Below, one piece after another: positions 50,895 through 59,469 of a stretch of DNA of 59,494 bases (position 1 is its first letter; every line of letters starts with the position of its first letter). Made by a program: the position numbers and the translations under genes. The DNA is taken from positions 77,938-137,431 of the forward strand of contig NZ_JAGGOK010000065.1 of NCBI RefSeq assembly GCF_018614615.1, written 5' to 3'. Source of the DNA: Streptomyces sp. ISL-100 (lineage in GTDB: Bacteria; Actinomycetota; Actinomycetes; Streptomycetales; Streptomycetaceae). Below the pieces are notes generated by a model. That model was not told the origin of the DNA. It did not search any database and was given only the letters and a program-made list of their open reading frames with translations.

Positions 50895-50931
50895 AAATGC
50901 TGATCGAGTTGACGAGAAGTGGGGTGCCGGG

Positions 50932-52083
50932 ATGAATCTCGAGCTCAGCGAGGAGCAGACCGCGGTGCGGCAGCTCGCCAAGGACTTCACCGACCGCGAG
51001 ATCAGCCCGCACATCGTCGAGTGGGACCGCGCCGAGAGCGTCGATCGAGCCATCGTGAAGAAGCTCGGCGCGCTCGGGTTCCTCGGCCTGACGATCCCCG
51101 AGGAGTACGGCGGCTCCGGCGGCGACCACCTCGCGTACTGCCTCGTCACCGAGGAACTCGGCCGCGGCGACTCCTCGGTGCGCGGCATCGTGTCCGTATC
51201 GCTCGGCCTCGTCGCCAAGACCATCGCGCACTGGGGCACCGAGGAGCAGAAGCATCAGTGGCTGCCCGGCCTCACGTCGGGCGAGCTGGTCGGGTGCTTC
51301 GGCCTCACCGAGCCCGGCACGGGCTCCGACGCGGGCAACCTCACCACCCGCGCCGTGCGCGACGGCGACGAGTACGTCATCAACGGCTCCAAGATGTTCA
51401 TCACCAACGGCACCTGGGCCGACGTGGTGCTGCTCTTCGCCCGCTCGACCGACGCCCCCGGTCGCAAGGGCGTCTCGGCCTTTCTGGTGCCCACCGATAC
51501 CCCCGGCCTCACCCGCCGCGAGATCCACGGCAAGCTCGGCCTGCGCGGCCAGGCCACCGCTGAGCTGTTCCTGGAGGACGTACGGGTCCCCGCTTCCGCG
51601 ATGATGGCGCCGGAAGGCAAGGGCTTCTCGGTCGCCATGTCGGCTCTCGCCAAGGGCCGCATGTCGGTCGCGGCGGGCTGTGTGGGCATCGCCCAGGCCG
51701 CCCTGGACGCGGCCGTGAAGTACGCGACCGAGCGCGAACAGTTCGGCAAGACCATCGCCCACCACCAGCTCGTACAGGAACTCATCACCGACATCGCGGT
51801 CGACGTGGACGCCGCCCGCCTGCTGACCTGGCGCGTCGCCGATCTCATCGACCGCGGTCAGCCGTTCGTCACCGAGGCTTCGAAAGCGAAGCTCTTCGCC
51901 TCCGAGGCCGCCGTACGCGCCGCGAACAACGCACTCCAGGTCTTCGGCGGCTACGGCTACATCGACGAGTACCCGGCCGGCAAGCTGCTGCGCGACGCCC
52001 GCGTGATGACACTGTACGAAGGCACCAGCCAGATCCAGAAGCTCGTCATAGGCCGGGCACTGACAGGGGTCTCCGCGTTCTGA
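50932..52083 (+). CDS. acyl-CoA dehydrogenase
   Basis: The product is 383 aa. It shows the FAD/acyl-binding signatures CFGLTEPGTGSDAGNLTT and ITNGTWADVVLLFA, KLGLRGQATAELFLEDVRVP, QFGKTIAHHQLVQELI, the FGGYGYIDEYP region and catalytic Glu in MTLYEGTSQIQ. A short-chain or branched-chain substrate is likely. It starts the transcript with the hydroxyacid dehydrogenase 38 bp downstream. Confidence 0.96.
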   Translation: MNLELSEEQTAVRQLAKDFTDREISPHIVEWDRAESVDRAIVKKLGALGFLGLTIPEEYGGSGGDHLAYCLVTEELGRGDSSVRGIVSVSLGLVAKTIAHWGTEEQKHQWLPGLTSGELVGCFGLTEPGTGSDAGNLTTRAVRDGDEYVINGSKMFITNGTWADVVLLFARSTDAPGRKGVSAFLVPTDTPGLTRREIHGKLGLRGQATAELFLEDVRVPASAMMAPEGKGFSVAMSALAKGRMSVAAGCVGIAQAALDAAVKYATEREQFGKTIAHHQLVQELITDIAVDVDAARLLTWRVADLIDRGQPFVTEASKAKLFASEAAVRAANNALQVFGGYGYIDEYPAGKLLRDARVMTLYEGTSQIQKLVIGRALTGVSAF

Positions 52084-52121
52084 GCGCGTGACCGGAGAGA
52101 TGTCGGAGGGACACCGGAGGG

Positions 52122-53090
52122 ATGACTGTGAAGGTGCGCTGTGCCGTACTCGACGATTATCAGGACGTCGCGCTCTCCAGCGCCGACTGGGCCCCGGTGG
52201 CCGACGCCGTGGAAGTGACGTCGTACCGACAGCACTTCACCGGCGAGGACGAACTGGTCGAAGCGATCGGCGGCTGCGAGATCGCCGTCGTGATGAGGGA
52301 ACGCACGCCGTTCAGCGACCAGTTGTTCGCCCGGTTGCCCCGCCTCAGGCTTCTGATCACCTCGGGAATGCGCAACGCGTCCATCGATCTCGGCGCCGCC
52401 GCGCGGCACGGAGTCACGGTGTGCGGGACGGCGAGCAACTCCGAGCCGCCCGTCGAGCTCACCTGGGCGCTCATCCTCGGGCTGGCCCGGCAGGTGGTAC
52501 GGGAAAGCAGCGCCCTGCGCGAGCACGGGCCCTGGCAGAGCACCGTCGGCACCGACCTGTACGGCCGCCGCCTCGGCCTGCTCGGCCTCGGCAAGACCGG
52601 CAGCAAGGTCGCACGGATCGGCCAGGTCTTCGGCATGGACGTGATGGCCTGGAGCCAGAACCTGACCGCCGAGCGGGCGGACGCCGCCGGCGTCCGGCTC
52701 GCGCTCAGCAAGGAGGAGCTGCTCGAGAGCAGCGACTTCGTCTCGGTCCATCTGGTACTCGGCGACCGGACCCGGGGGCTGCTCGGCCAGGACGAGTTGA
52801 AGCGGATGCGGCCCTCGGCGTACCTGATCAACACCTCACGCGCCGCCATCGTGGACCAGGCGGCGCTCGCGCGGGCGCTGCGTGACGGGTGGATCGCCGG
52901 CGCCGGTGTGGACGTGTTCGAAACGGAGCCGCTCCCCGACGGGCACGAGTTCCGCTCGCTGCCGAACCTGCTCGCCACACCGCACCTCGGCTATGTGACC
53001 CAGCGCAATTTCCGCGCCTACTACGAGCAGGCGGTGGAGGACGTCGCCGTGTTCCTGGAGGGAAATCCGATCCGGCTCCTGAGCGCCTGA
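52122..53090 (+). CDS. D-isomer-specific 2-hydroxyacid dehydrogenase
   Basis: The product is 322 aa from an ATG behind CCGGAGGG. The NAD-binding fold reads LGLLGLGKTGSKVARIGQVFGMDVMAW. Catalytic residues: Arg in INTSRAAIVDQ, Glu in DVFETEPLP, His in ATPHLGYVT. It reduces a 2-keto acid or oxidises the hydroxyacid. Because it follows the acyl-CoA dehydrogenase it may feed or drain the same acid pool. Substrate unknown. Confidence 0.94.
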   Translation: MTVKVRCAVLDDYQDVALSSADWAPVADAVEVTSYRQHFTGEDELVEAIGGCEIAVVMRERTPFSDQLFARLPRLRLLITSGMRNASIDLGAAARHGVTVCGTASNSEPPVELTWALILGLARQVVRESSALREHGPWQSTVGTDLYGRRLGLLGLGKTGSKVARIGQVFGMDVMAWSQNLTAERADAAGVRLALSKEELLESSDFVSVHLVLGDRTRGLLGQDELKRMRPSAYLINTSRAAIVDQAALARALRDGWIAGAGVDVFETEPLPDGHEFRSLPNLLATPHLGYVTQRNFRAYYEQAVEDVAVFLEGNPIRLLSA

Positions 53091-53164
53091 CATCTGAATC
53101 TGAGTACGTGAGGTAGGTACGTGAGCGGATGTGAGCCGCGTCGCATTCGCCCATGCTGTCGGTC

Positions 53165-53452
53165 ATGAGCGACACACCGGTAAAGCAACAGAACACGACG
53201 GCGTACTACGGGCAGGCGGTCGCCGCCTTCGTCACAGCCCTGGGGGCGGTCACCCTCGGCATCCTCTACCTGGACGCCGACGCCTGGGTGCGCGCCTTCC
53301 TCGGCATCGGCGTCCTGTACCTGGTGACCTCCGCGTTCACCCTCGCCAAGGTGATCAGGGACCGGCAGGAGGCCGGGCAGATCGTGAGCCGCGTCGACCA
53401 GGCCCGCCTGGAGAAGCTGCTCGCCGAGCACGACCCGTTCCAGAAGCTCTAA
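53165..53452 (+). CDS. YiaA/YiaB-family small membrane protein
   Basis: The product is 95 aa starting MSDTPVKQQNTTAYYGQAVAAF. Two membrane helices (about 15-35 and 43-63) with the YiaAB pattern AYYGQAVAAFVTALGAVTLGILYL and LYLVTSAFTLAKVIRDRQE. Function unknown. Its stop codon overlaps the TetR-type palindrome at 53450, so the two genes are adjacent but separately controlled. Confidence 0.85.
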   Translation: MSDTPVKQQNTTAYYGQAVAAFVTALGAVTLGILYLDADAWVRAFLGIGVLYLVTSAFTLAKVIRDRQEAGQIVSRVDQARLEKLLAEHDPFQKL

Positions 53453-53463
53453 GCGCTTGCTCA
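53450..53463. promoter_or_regulatory. candidate TetR site TAAGCGCTTGCTCA, copy 1
   Basis: A palindromic core AAGCGCTT with the right-hand extension GCTCA, 47 bp upstream of the TetR start. An identical 14-mer lies at 54698-54711. This spacing suits autoregulation. Confidence 0.7.
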
Positions 53464-53509
53464 CCTTCGGGGTATGGTGTTCGTTCCTGTTGGACGGAAG
53501 GGGCGAGCC

Positions 53510-54154
53510 ATGAGTGCGGCGGACGAGATGGCCGAGCCACGCGACAACCACGACGACACAGACAAGCCGTGGAGCGAGGTCACCCCCGAGGCGGCCAGGA
53601 AGCTGCTGGTCGCCGCCGTCGAGGCGTTCGCCGAGCGGGGCTACCACGCGACCACGACCCGCGATATCGCGGGCCGCGCCGGGATGAGCCCGGCTGCGCT
53701 CTACATCCACTACAAGACGAAGGAAGAGCTGCTCCACCGGATCAGCCGCGTCGGGCACGACAGGGCCCTGCAGATTCTGCTGGCCGCGGCGGAAGGGCCG
53801 GGCACGGCCGCCGAGCGGCTCGACCTTGCCGTACGCTCCTTCGTCCGCTGGCACGCGGAACGGCACACCACGGCGCGCGTCGTCCAGTACGAACTCGACG
53901 CGCTCAGCGACGAGCACCGCACCGAGATCGTGGAGCTGCGCAGGCGCACCGACGCCGCCGTACGCCACATCCTGAACGACGGTGTGAAGGCGGGGGAGTT
54001 CGACGTCCCGGACGTCCCCGGCACCACCCTCGCCGTGCTGTCGCTGTGCATCGACGTGGCGCGCTGGTTCAACGCCCAGGGCCGCAGGACACCCGACGAG
54101 GTCGGCGAGCTGTACGCCGACCTCGTGCTGAGGATGGTCACCGCCCAGAAGTAG
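53510..54154 (+). CDS. TetR-family regulator, probably of fatty-acid-type metabolism
   Basis: The product is 214 aa. The HTH (about 30-78) reads AARKLLVAAVEAFAERGYHATTTRDIAGRAGMSPAALYIHYKTKEELLHRIS. The C-terminal domain (LSLCIDVARWFNAQGRRTPDEVGELYADLVLRM) matches KstR2/FadR-like TetR proteins that bind acyl-CoA thioesters. Copies of one 14-bp motif lie before it and before the MaoC gene, so it likely controls both. Confidence 0.92.
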   Translation: MSAADEMAEPRDNHDDTDKPWSEVTPEAARKLLVAAVEAFAERGYHATTTRDIAGRAGMSPAALYIHYKTKEELLHRISRVGHDRALQILLAAAEGPGTAAERLDLAVRSFVRWHAERHTTARVVQYELDALSDEHRTEIVELRRRTDAAVRHILNDGVKAGEFDVPDVPGTTLAVLSLCIDVARWFNAQGRRTPDEVGELYADLVLRMVTAQK

Positions 54155-54187
54155 TCGCGCAGTGGTCGCGGAGTAGTCGCGCGCGGC

Positions 54188-54649
54188 TCAGAAGTAGTAG
54201 CGGGACACGGACTCCCCCACGCACGCCGGCTTGTCGCCGCCCTCGCGCTCCACCGTGACGACGGCCGTCACCTGCACGCCGCCGCCCGCTTCCGTGACCT
54301 CCTTGAGCACTGCCGTCGCCCGCAGCCGCGAGCCGACCGGCACGGGGGACGGGAAGCGCACCTTGTTGGCGCCGTAGTTGATGCCCATCTTCATGCCCTC
54401 GACCCGGATGATCTGCGGAACGAGTACCGGCAGCAGCGACAGCGTCAGATATCCGTGCGCGATGGTCGTCTTGAAGGGGCCCGCCGCGGCCTTCTCCGGG
54501 TCCACATGGATCCACTGGTGGTCACCCGTCGCCTCGGCGAACAGGTCGATCCGCTTCTGGTCGATGTCCAGCCACTCGCTGTGCCCCAACTGCTCGCCGA
54601 CCCCGGCGCGCAGCTCCTCGGCGGAAGTGAAGATCCTCGGCTCTGCCAT
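54188..54649 (-). CDS. MaoC-like (R)-specific enoyl-CoA hydratase
   Basis: The product is 153 aa starting MAEPRIFTSAEELRA. The hotdog fold carries the hydratase motif LFAEATGDHQWIHVDPEKAAAGPFKTTIAHGYLTLSLLP with catalytic Asp and His. The rest (GINYGANKVRFPSPVPVGSRL ... VTVEREGGDKPACVGE) fits the single-domain MaoC group. It probably hydrates an enoyl-CoA. The operator copy upstream at 54698-54711 links it to the TetR at 53510. A longer frame upstream is only the tandem repeat read through. Confidence 0.92.
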   Translation of the reverse strand: MAEPRIFTSAEELRAGVGEQLGHSEWLDIDQKRIDLFAEATGDHQWIHVDPEKAAAGPFKTTIAHGYLTLSLLPVLVPQIIRVEGMKMGINYGANKVRFPSPVPVGSRLRATAVLKEVTEAGGGVQVTAVVTVEREGGDKPACVGESVSRYYF

Positions 54650-54697
54650 GTCCCGGCCCCTGCCTCTCGTGCGGCTGCATTCCTTAAAGTTCATGTC

Positions 54698-54711
54698 TAA
54701 GCGCTTGCTCA
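54698..54711. promoter_or_regulatory. candidate TetR site TAAGCGCTTGCTCA, copy 2
   Basis: It is identical to 53450-53463 over 14 bases and lies 49 bp upstream of the MaoC start. Confidence 0.7.
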
Positions 54712-54735
54712 GCATGGTTCGGCTGCTGTGTTCTG

Positions 54736-54835
54736 TCAACGGAAGCTGTCCACGGAAGCTGTCAACGGAAGCTGTCCACGGAAGCTGCGACGGAAGCTGC
54801 GACGGAAGCTGCGACGGAAGCTGCGACGGAAGCCG
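54736..54835. repeat. 12-13 bp tandem repeat (minisatellite)
   Basis: Units CGGAAGCTGTCCA / CGGAAGCTGTCAA (13 bp) are followed by four to five CGGAAGCTGCGA (12 bp) units. It fills the divergent region between the MaoC and SoxR genes. The change of unit length suggests expansion by slippage. Confidence 0.9.
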
Positions 54836-54863
54836 GCGACGGGGGCCCAGTAGGGTTCGAGGG

Positions 54864-55355
54864 GTGCCGCAGATACCAGAGAAGATCCACGAACTCACGG
54901 TCGGCCAGTTGTCCGCCCGCAGCGGCGCCGCCGTGTCCGCCCTTCACTTCTACGAGTCCAAGGGCCTCATCAGCAGCCGCAGGACCACGGGCAACCAGCG
55001 ACGCTACAGCCGTGACGCGCTGCGCCGCGTCGCCTTCGTCCGCGCGGCGCAGCGCGTCGGCATCCCGCTCGCCACGATCAGGAACGCGCTGGCAGAACTG
55101 CCCGAGGAGCGTACGCCCAACCACGAGGACTGGGCGCGGCTTTCCGAGGCGTGGCGCTCGGAGCTGGACGAGCGCATCAAACAGCTCGGCCGCCTCCGTG
55201 ACCACCTCACCGACTGCATCGGCTGCGGCTGCCTGTCGCTGGAGACCTGCGTGCTGTCCAACCCGGACGACGTCTTCGGCGAGCGCATGACCGGCTCCCG
55301 GCTGCTTCCGGAAGGCCGGAGCCCGCAGGAGCGCAAGAAGCAGCGGAGCGCCTGA
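54864..55355 (+). CDS. soxR: redox-sensing MerR-family activator SoxR
   Basis: The product is 163 aa from a GTG. The MerR HTH reads LTVGQLSARSGAAVSALHFYESKGLISSRRTTGNQRRYSRDALRRVAFVRAAQRVGIPLATI. The [2Fe-2S] ligands are complete: CIGCGCLSLETC. In Streptomyces SoxR answers redox-active metabolites such as actinorhodin and controls a few oxidoreductase and export genes. Which of the local genes it controls is unclear; no typical SoxR box was spotted in the window. Confidence 0.96.
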   Translation: MPQIPEKIHELTVGQLSARSGAAVSALHFYESKGLISSRRTTGNQRRYSRDALRRVAFVRAAQRVGIPLATIRNALAELPEERTPNHEDWARLSEAWRSELDERIKQLGRLRDHLTDCIGCGCLSLETCVLSNPDDVFGERMTGSRLLPEGRSPQERKKQRSA

Positions 55356-55403
55356 GCCGTCAGCGTCCTGTACCAGCCTGGCCGTCCCGTACCGGGCAGG
55401 CCA

Positions 55404-56129
55404 CTACAGCAGGGCCGCGCGCACCAGTTCGGCGTTCGAGGTCGCCGGCCGGCCGTCGGGAAGCAGCAGGGTGTCCTCCAGGCCGGCTCTGGTCGCCAGG
55501 CCGAGCCGGCGGGCCAGCCGCAGCACCGGCCAGGCGCCACCGTCCTCGCCATGCAGGAGTACGGGCCTGCCCCGCGCATCGCCCAGCTCGGCCAGGAGTA
55601 TGCGGGCCGACCCCTCCGCCGTGGCGGGGTCGGTGTCCGTCACCTCGGCGAGCACGCGCAGGACCCGGGGCGCGAGCGGCGAGCCGAGGAAGCGGCGTAC
55701 GCCGTCGGTGCCCGACCAGACACTCGCCTCCACGCCGACGCCCCGCTCCATCAGGGCAGCCGCGAGCTCTTCCGCGCCCGGCTCGTGCCAGTTCACGGAC
55801 GCGTGATCGGGCAGCACCGTCCACGAGCGCACGTACTCCACCCGGCGCCGGGGATCGGGCTCCGCCCAAGCGCCCGTGGTCACTCCGACCGGCACGCGAG
55901 CCGGGAGCGCGGCCCGTATCGCCGTGAGCGCCGCCGCCACCGCGCGCGGCGACAACGTGTCCTCCCCGCAAGGCGACTTGGGGTGCACATGCACATCACA
56001 GGCTCCGGCGGCGACAGCGGCGGAAGCGGCCTCGGCCATCGCACCGGGCGACAACGGCACGGCAGCACTGTCACCGGCACCGCGCGGGCCGTTCAGACAG
56101 ACCTGAACCTGTACCTGAAGCCGAATCAT
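55404..56129 (-). CDS. BKACE-family (DUF849) beta-keto acid cleavage enzyme
   Basis: The product is 241 aa starting MIRLQVQVQVCLNGPRG. Zinc and substrate sites of the family are visible: CDVHVHPKSPCGEDT (HxH), VPVGVTTGAW, VNWHEPGAEELAAAL, LLHGEDGGAWPVLRLA and GLEDTLLLPDGRPATSNAELV. BKACE enzymes cleave beta-keto acids with acetyl-CoA, as in lysine fermentation. Here it is a single gene of unknown substrate; it is a short member and lacks the longer C-terminal extension. Confidence 0.9.
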   Translation of the reverse strand: MIRLQVQVQVCLNGPRGAGDSAAVPLSPGAMAEAASAAVAAGACDVHVHPKSPCGEDTLSPRAVAAALTAIRAALPARVPVGVTTGAWAEPDPRRRVEYVRSWTVLPDHASVNWHEPGAEELAAALMERGVGVEASVWSGTDGVRRFLGSPLAPRVLRVLAEVTDTDPATAEGSARILLAELGDARGRPVLLHGEDGGAWPVLRLARRLGLATRAGLEDTLLLPDGRPATSNAELVRAALL

Positions 56130-56202
56130 GCAGTCGATGGTGCCAGCCACCACTGACAACGCGGAGGCACGGCAGCGGAAAGAGCGCCGCGCCCCCGCGC
56201 GC

Positions 56203-56907
56203 TCACGCCACTGACGCCAGCTCCCTGCGCCGTGCCTTCTTGGACTTCGCCAGTGCCTCGGGTGTCAGAACCGGCTGCGGCACCAGAATGCCGCAGCCCG
56301 TACAGACCGGGCCGAACCACGGCTCATGCGCCAACTCCTGCTTCCAGACGATCCTGCTCTCCGCGCACACCGGGCAGTTCGCCCCGGGCTCGGATTCCAG
56401 GGCGGTTATCAGCCGGCGCAGTACGCTGCCGAGCGGCGCCACCGGATGGACAGCGGGATCGTCGCACCAGGCCACTCCGCACCCTCCCCAGGTGCGGCGG
56501 TGCCAGTCGTCGAAGGAGCCGGGGCGCCGCAGCCCGTCGTGCTTCTCGCGCTTGCGGCGCTTGGCGAACTCCACTTCGTACGCGAGCCAGACGGCCCGCG
56601 CCTCTTCCAATTCGTCGAGCGCGGCCACCAGCCGCGCCGGATCGGGCGCCCTGTCCTCTGGTTCGATCATGTGCCGTGAGCACAGATGATCCCAGGTCGC
56701 CCGGTGCCCATAAGGGGCAAACCGTTCCAGGCATTTGCGCAGTGAATACCGCCGCAGTGCCAGGTCACACCGCGGGTCGCGCACCTGTCTCGCAAGACTT
56801 CGGAAACCGGCCATCGCACTTGCCACCTCCGTCGCTGGTACTTCGGCGTCACAGAGTGGACGTACGGGTGCCCCAATCGGCTCCATCGAAAATCGAATGG
56901 ACGTCAT
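56203..56907 (-). CDS. hypothetical protein with C-terminal zinc ribbon
   Basis: The product is 234 aa; the ATG at 56886 (MEPIGAPVRPL) is an alternative start and neither has a strong ribosome-binding site. The N-terminal half is helical and charged (LARQVRDPRCDLALRRYSLRKCLERFAPYGHRATWDHLCSRHMIEPEDR). A C-terminal zinc ribbon reads NCPVCAESRIVWKQE ... PVCTGCGILVP. Such ribbons bind DNA, RNA or protein. No family is recognised. Confidence 0.7.
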   Translation of the reverse strand: MTSIRFSMEPIGAPVRPLCDAEVPATEVASAMAGFRSLARQVRDPRCDLALRRYSLRKCLERFAPYGHRATWDHLCSRHMIEPEDRAPDPARLVAALDELEEARAVWLAYEVEFAKRRKREKHDGLRRPGSFDDWHRRTWGGCGVAWCDDPAVHPVAPLGSVLRRLITALESEPGANCPVCAESRIVWKQELAHEPWFGPVCTGCGILVPQPVLTPEALAKSKKARRRELASVA

Positions 56908-57004
56908 CAGTGGCGATTTCGAAAAGGTGACGCATGCTCACTTTCGGGCGGACGCGTACCGCCAGTAACGTCCGTCGCACCGGCCTCCCTTCCAAGGAGC
57001 ACGC

Positions 57005-59439
57005 ATGCGACGACGACGTCCCAGTCCCGCACAGCACAGAACAGCCCTGGCAGCAGCGGTAATCGCACTCGCCGCAGGCCTGCTGTCCCCCCTGCCGCAG
57101 GCGACGGCCGACACCGCCCAGAGCCCCGCGCCTGTCACCGATCACTGCAAGAGCCAGTGCGACGACATCCTGCCGCCCGTCAGAACGGCAACGCAACTCT
57201 GGCCGAGATTCTCGCCCACCGCCTCCTCGGCACCCACCCCGCGCACAGCTCCGACCAGATAGCGAAGTACGACGCCCTGGTGGCGGGTCACCAGGGCCTC
57301 ACCGACGACAAACTCACCACCTTCTTCAACGACGCCTCCTTCGGCGTCCCCGACGACCAGATCCGCTCCGTGATCCGCCCCCGCGACGATGTGACGATCA
57401 CCCGCGACAAGGCGACCGGCGTCCCGCACATCAAGGGCACCACCCGCTACGGCACCGAATTCGGCGCCGGTTACGCGGCGGGTCAGGACCGGCTCTGGCT
57501 CATGGACCTCTTCCGCCACATCGGCCGCGGCGAACTGACCTCGTTCGCGGGCGGCGCCCTCGCCAACCAGGGCCTGGAGCAGCAGTTCTGGCCGCAGGCC
57601 CCGTACACCGAGGAAGACCTCCAGGCCCAGATCGACCGCATACGGACCACGAAGGGCGCGCGCGGCGAGCAGGCCATGGCGGACGCCCAGGCGTACGTCG
57701 ACGGCATCAACTCCTACCGCGAGAAAGCCAAAAGGGGCCGCTACTTCCCCGGCGAGTACGTGCTCACCGGCAAGGTCGACGCCATTACCAACATCGGAGA
57801 GATCAAGCCCTTCAAGGTCACCGACCTGATCGCGCTCGCCTCCGTCGTCGGCGGCCTCTTCGGCGGCGGCGGAGGCGGCGAGGTCCAGTCCGCGATCTCG
57901 CTGCTCGCCGCGCAGCAGAAGTACGGCGTCGCCGAGGGCACCCAGGCCTGGGAGTCCTTCCGCCAGCGCAACGACCCCGAGGCCGTCCTCACCGTCCACG
58001 ACGGCACCAGCTTCCCGTACGCCGGCAAGCCGAAGAACCCCCGCGGGGTGGCCATGCCCGACCGCGGCTCCGTGACACCCGAGCAGCTCGTGTACGACCG
58101 CGAGGGTGCGGCGAAGACCGGGCAGGCCGGGCGGAAGGACCCGGTCGACGCCCCGAAGAGGCTCAAGCCGCTCCAGGGCATGTACGACGACGGCGTGCTC
58201 CCCGGCGCGGACTTCTCGAAGAAGCGCGGCATGTCCAACGCCCTGCTGGTCTCCGGCAAGCACACCGCGAGCGGAAACCCCGTCGCCGTCTTCGGCCCTC
58301 AGACCGGCTACTTCGCCCCGCAGCTGCTCATGCTCCAGGAGCTCCAGGGCCCCGGCATCAGCGCCCGCGGCGCCTCCTTCGCGGGCGTCGGCATGTACGT
58401 CCAGCTCGGCCGTGGCCAGGACTACGCCTGGTCGGCCACCTCCGCGGGACAGGACATCACCGACACGTATGCGGTGGATCTGTGCGAGCCGGGCGGCGGC
58501 GCACCGTCCAAATCCTCCGCCCACTACCTCTTCCGGGGCACCTGCACCCCCATGGAGAAGCTGGAGAAGCGCAACGCCTGGAAGCCGACCCTGGCCGACT
58601 CCACGGCGGCCGGCTCGTACCGGATGCAGGTCTGGCGCACGAAGTACGGCACGGTCACCCACCGCGCCACGATCAGCGGCAAGCCCGTCGCGTACACCTC
58701 GCTGCGCTCCACCTACCGGCACGAAGCCGACTCGATCATCGGCTTCCAGATGTTCAACGACCCGTCGTACGTGAAGGACGCCGCGTCCTTCCAGCAGGCG
58801 GCGCAGAGCATCGACTACGCCTTCAACTGGTTCTACGCCGACTCGCGCACCGCCGCGTACTACAACAGCGGTATGAACCCGGTGCGCGCCGAAGGTGTCG
58901 ACGCCTCGCTGCCGGTCAAGGCGGAGAAGGCGTACGAATGGCAGGACTTCGACCCGCGGTTCAACACCGCTGCCTACACCCCGCCCGCTGAGCACCCGCA
59001 GTCCACCGGCCAGGACTACTACATCTCCTGGAACAACAAACAGGCCAAGGACTTCACCGCCGCGGGCTTCGGCACCGGCTCCGTACACCGGGGCGACCTC
59101 CTCGACGGCCGGGTGAAGAAGCTGGTCGCCGAGGGCGGCGTGACGCGTGCCTCGCTCACGCGCGCCATGGCCGAGGCGGCGGTGACCGACCTGCGCGGTG
59201 AGGACGTACTGCCGGAGCTGCTGAAGGTGCTGCGTTCGAAGCCGGTTGCCGACCCGGATGTGGCCAGGGGCGTCCAGCAGCTGGAGTCCTGGCGCGCCGG
59301 CGGCGCCCAGCGCAAGGAGACGGCCCAGGGATCGCGTACGTACACCCACCCCGAGGCGGTGCGGATCATGGACGCCTGGTGGCCGCTGCTCGTCGAGGCG
59401 GAGTTCAGGCCGGGCCTCGGTGACGAGTTCTACCTCTGA
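57005..59439 (+). pseudogene. secreted penicillin-acylase-family (Ntn hydrolase) gene with a frameshift
   Basis: From the ATG at 57005 (RBS AAGGAG) a signal peptide (AVIALAAGLLSPLPQATADTA) leads to DHCKSQCDDILPP, then the frame breaks at about 57178-57181. The body continues one frame over from QNGNATLAEILAHRLLG to 59439 (over 750 aa). Restoring one G after CCGCCC would join them (PP-G-QNGNATL). Ntn hydrolase features are intact: KRGMSNALLVSGKHTASGNP with the nucleophile Ser, and FGAGYAAGQDRLWLMDLFRH. Such enzymes cleave acyl amides, including acyl-homoserine lactones and penicillins. A sequencing error is possible. Confidence 0.8.
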
Positions 59440-59453
59440 TCTTGGCCAGTGCT

Positions 59454-59469
59454 CCGCCCTTCAGGGCGG
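59454..59469 (+). terminator. CCGCCCT-TC-AGGGCGG hairpin after the acylase gene
   Basis: A 7-bp stem with a tight loop begins 15 bp past the stop. It reads as a terminator; the CCTTCAGGGCGGGGGTGAAGG context also resembles right ends of IS200/IS605-type elements, which the window edge prevents checking. Confidence 0.5.

Noticed and set aside
54736..54835. CRISPR-like array
   Set aside because: The units are only 12-13 bp and contiguous, with no spacers and no cas genes in the window.
57142..59349. 735-aa minus-strand frame opposite the acylase
   Set aside because: It is a shadow frame; the plus-strand frame carries all Ntn-hydrolase motifs.
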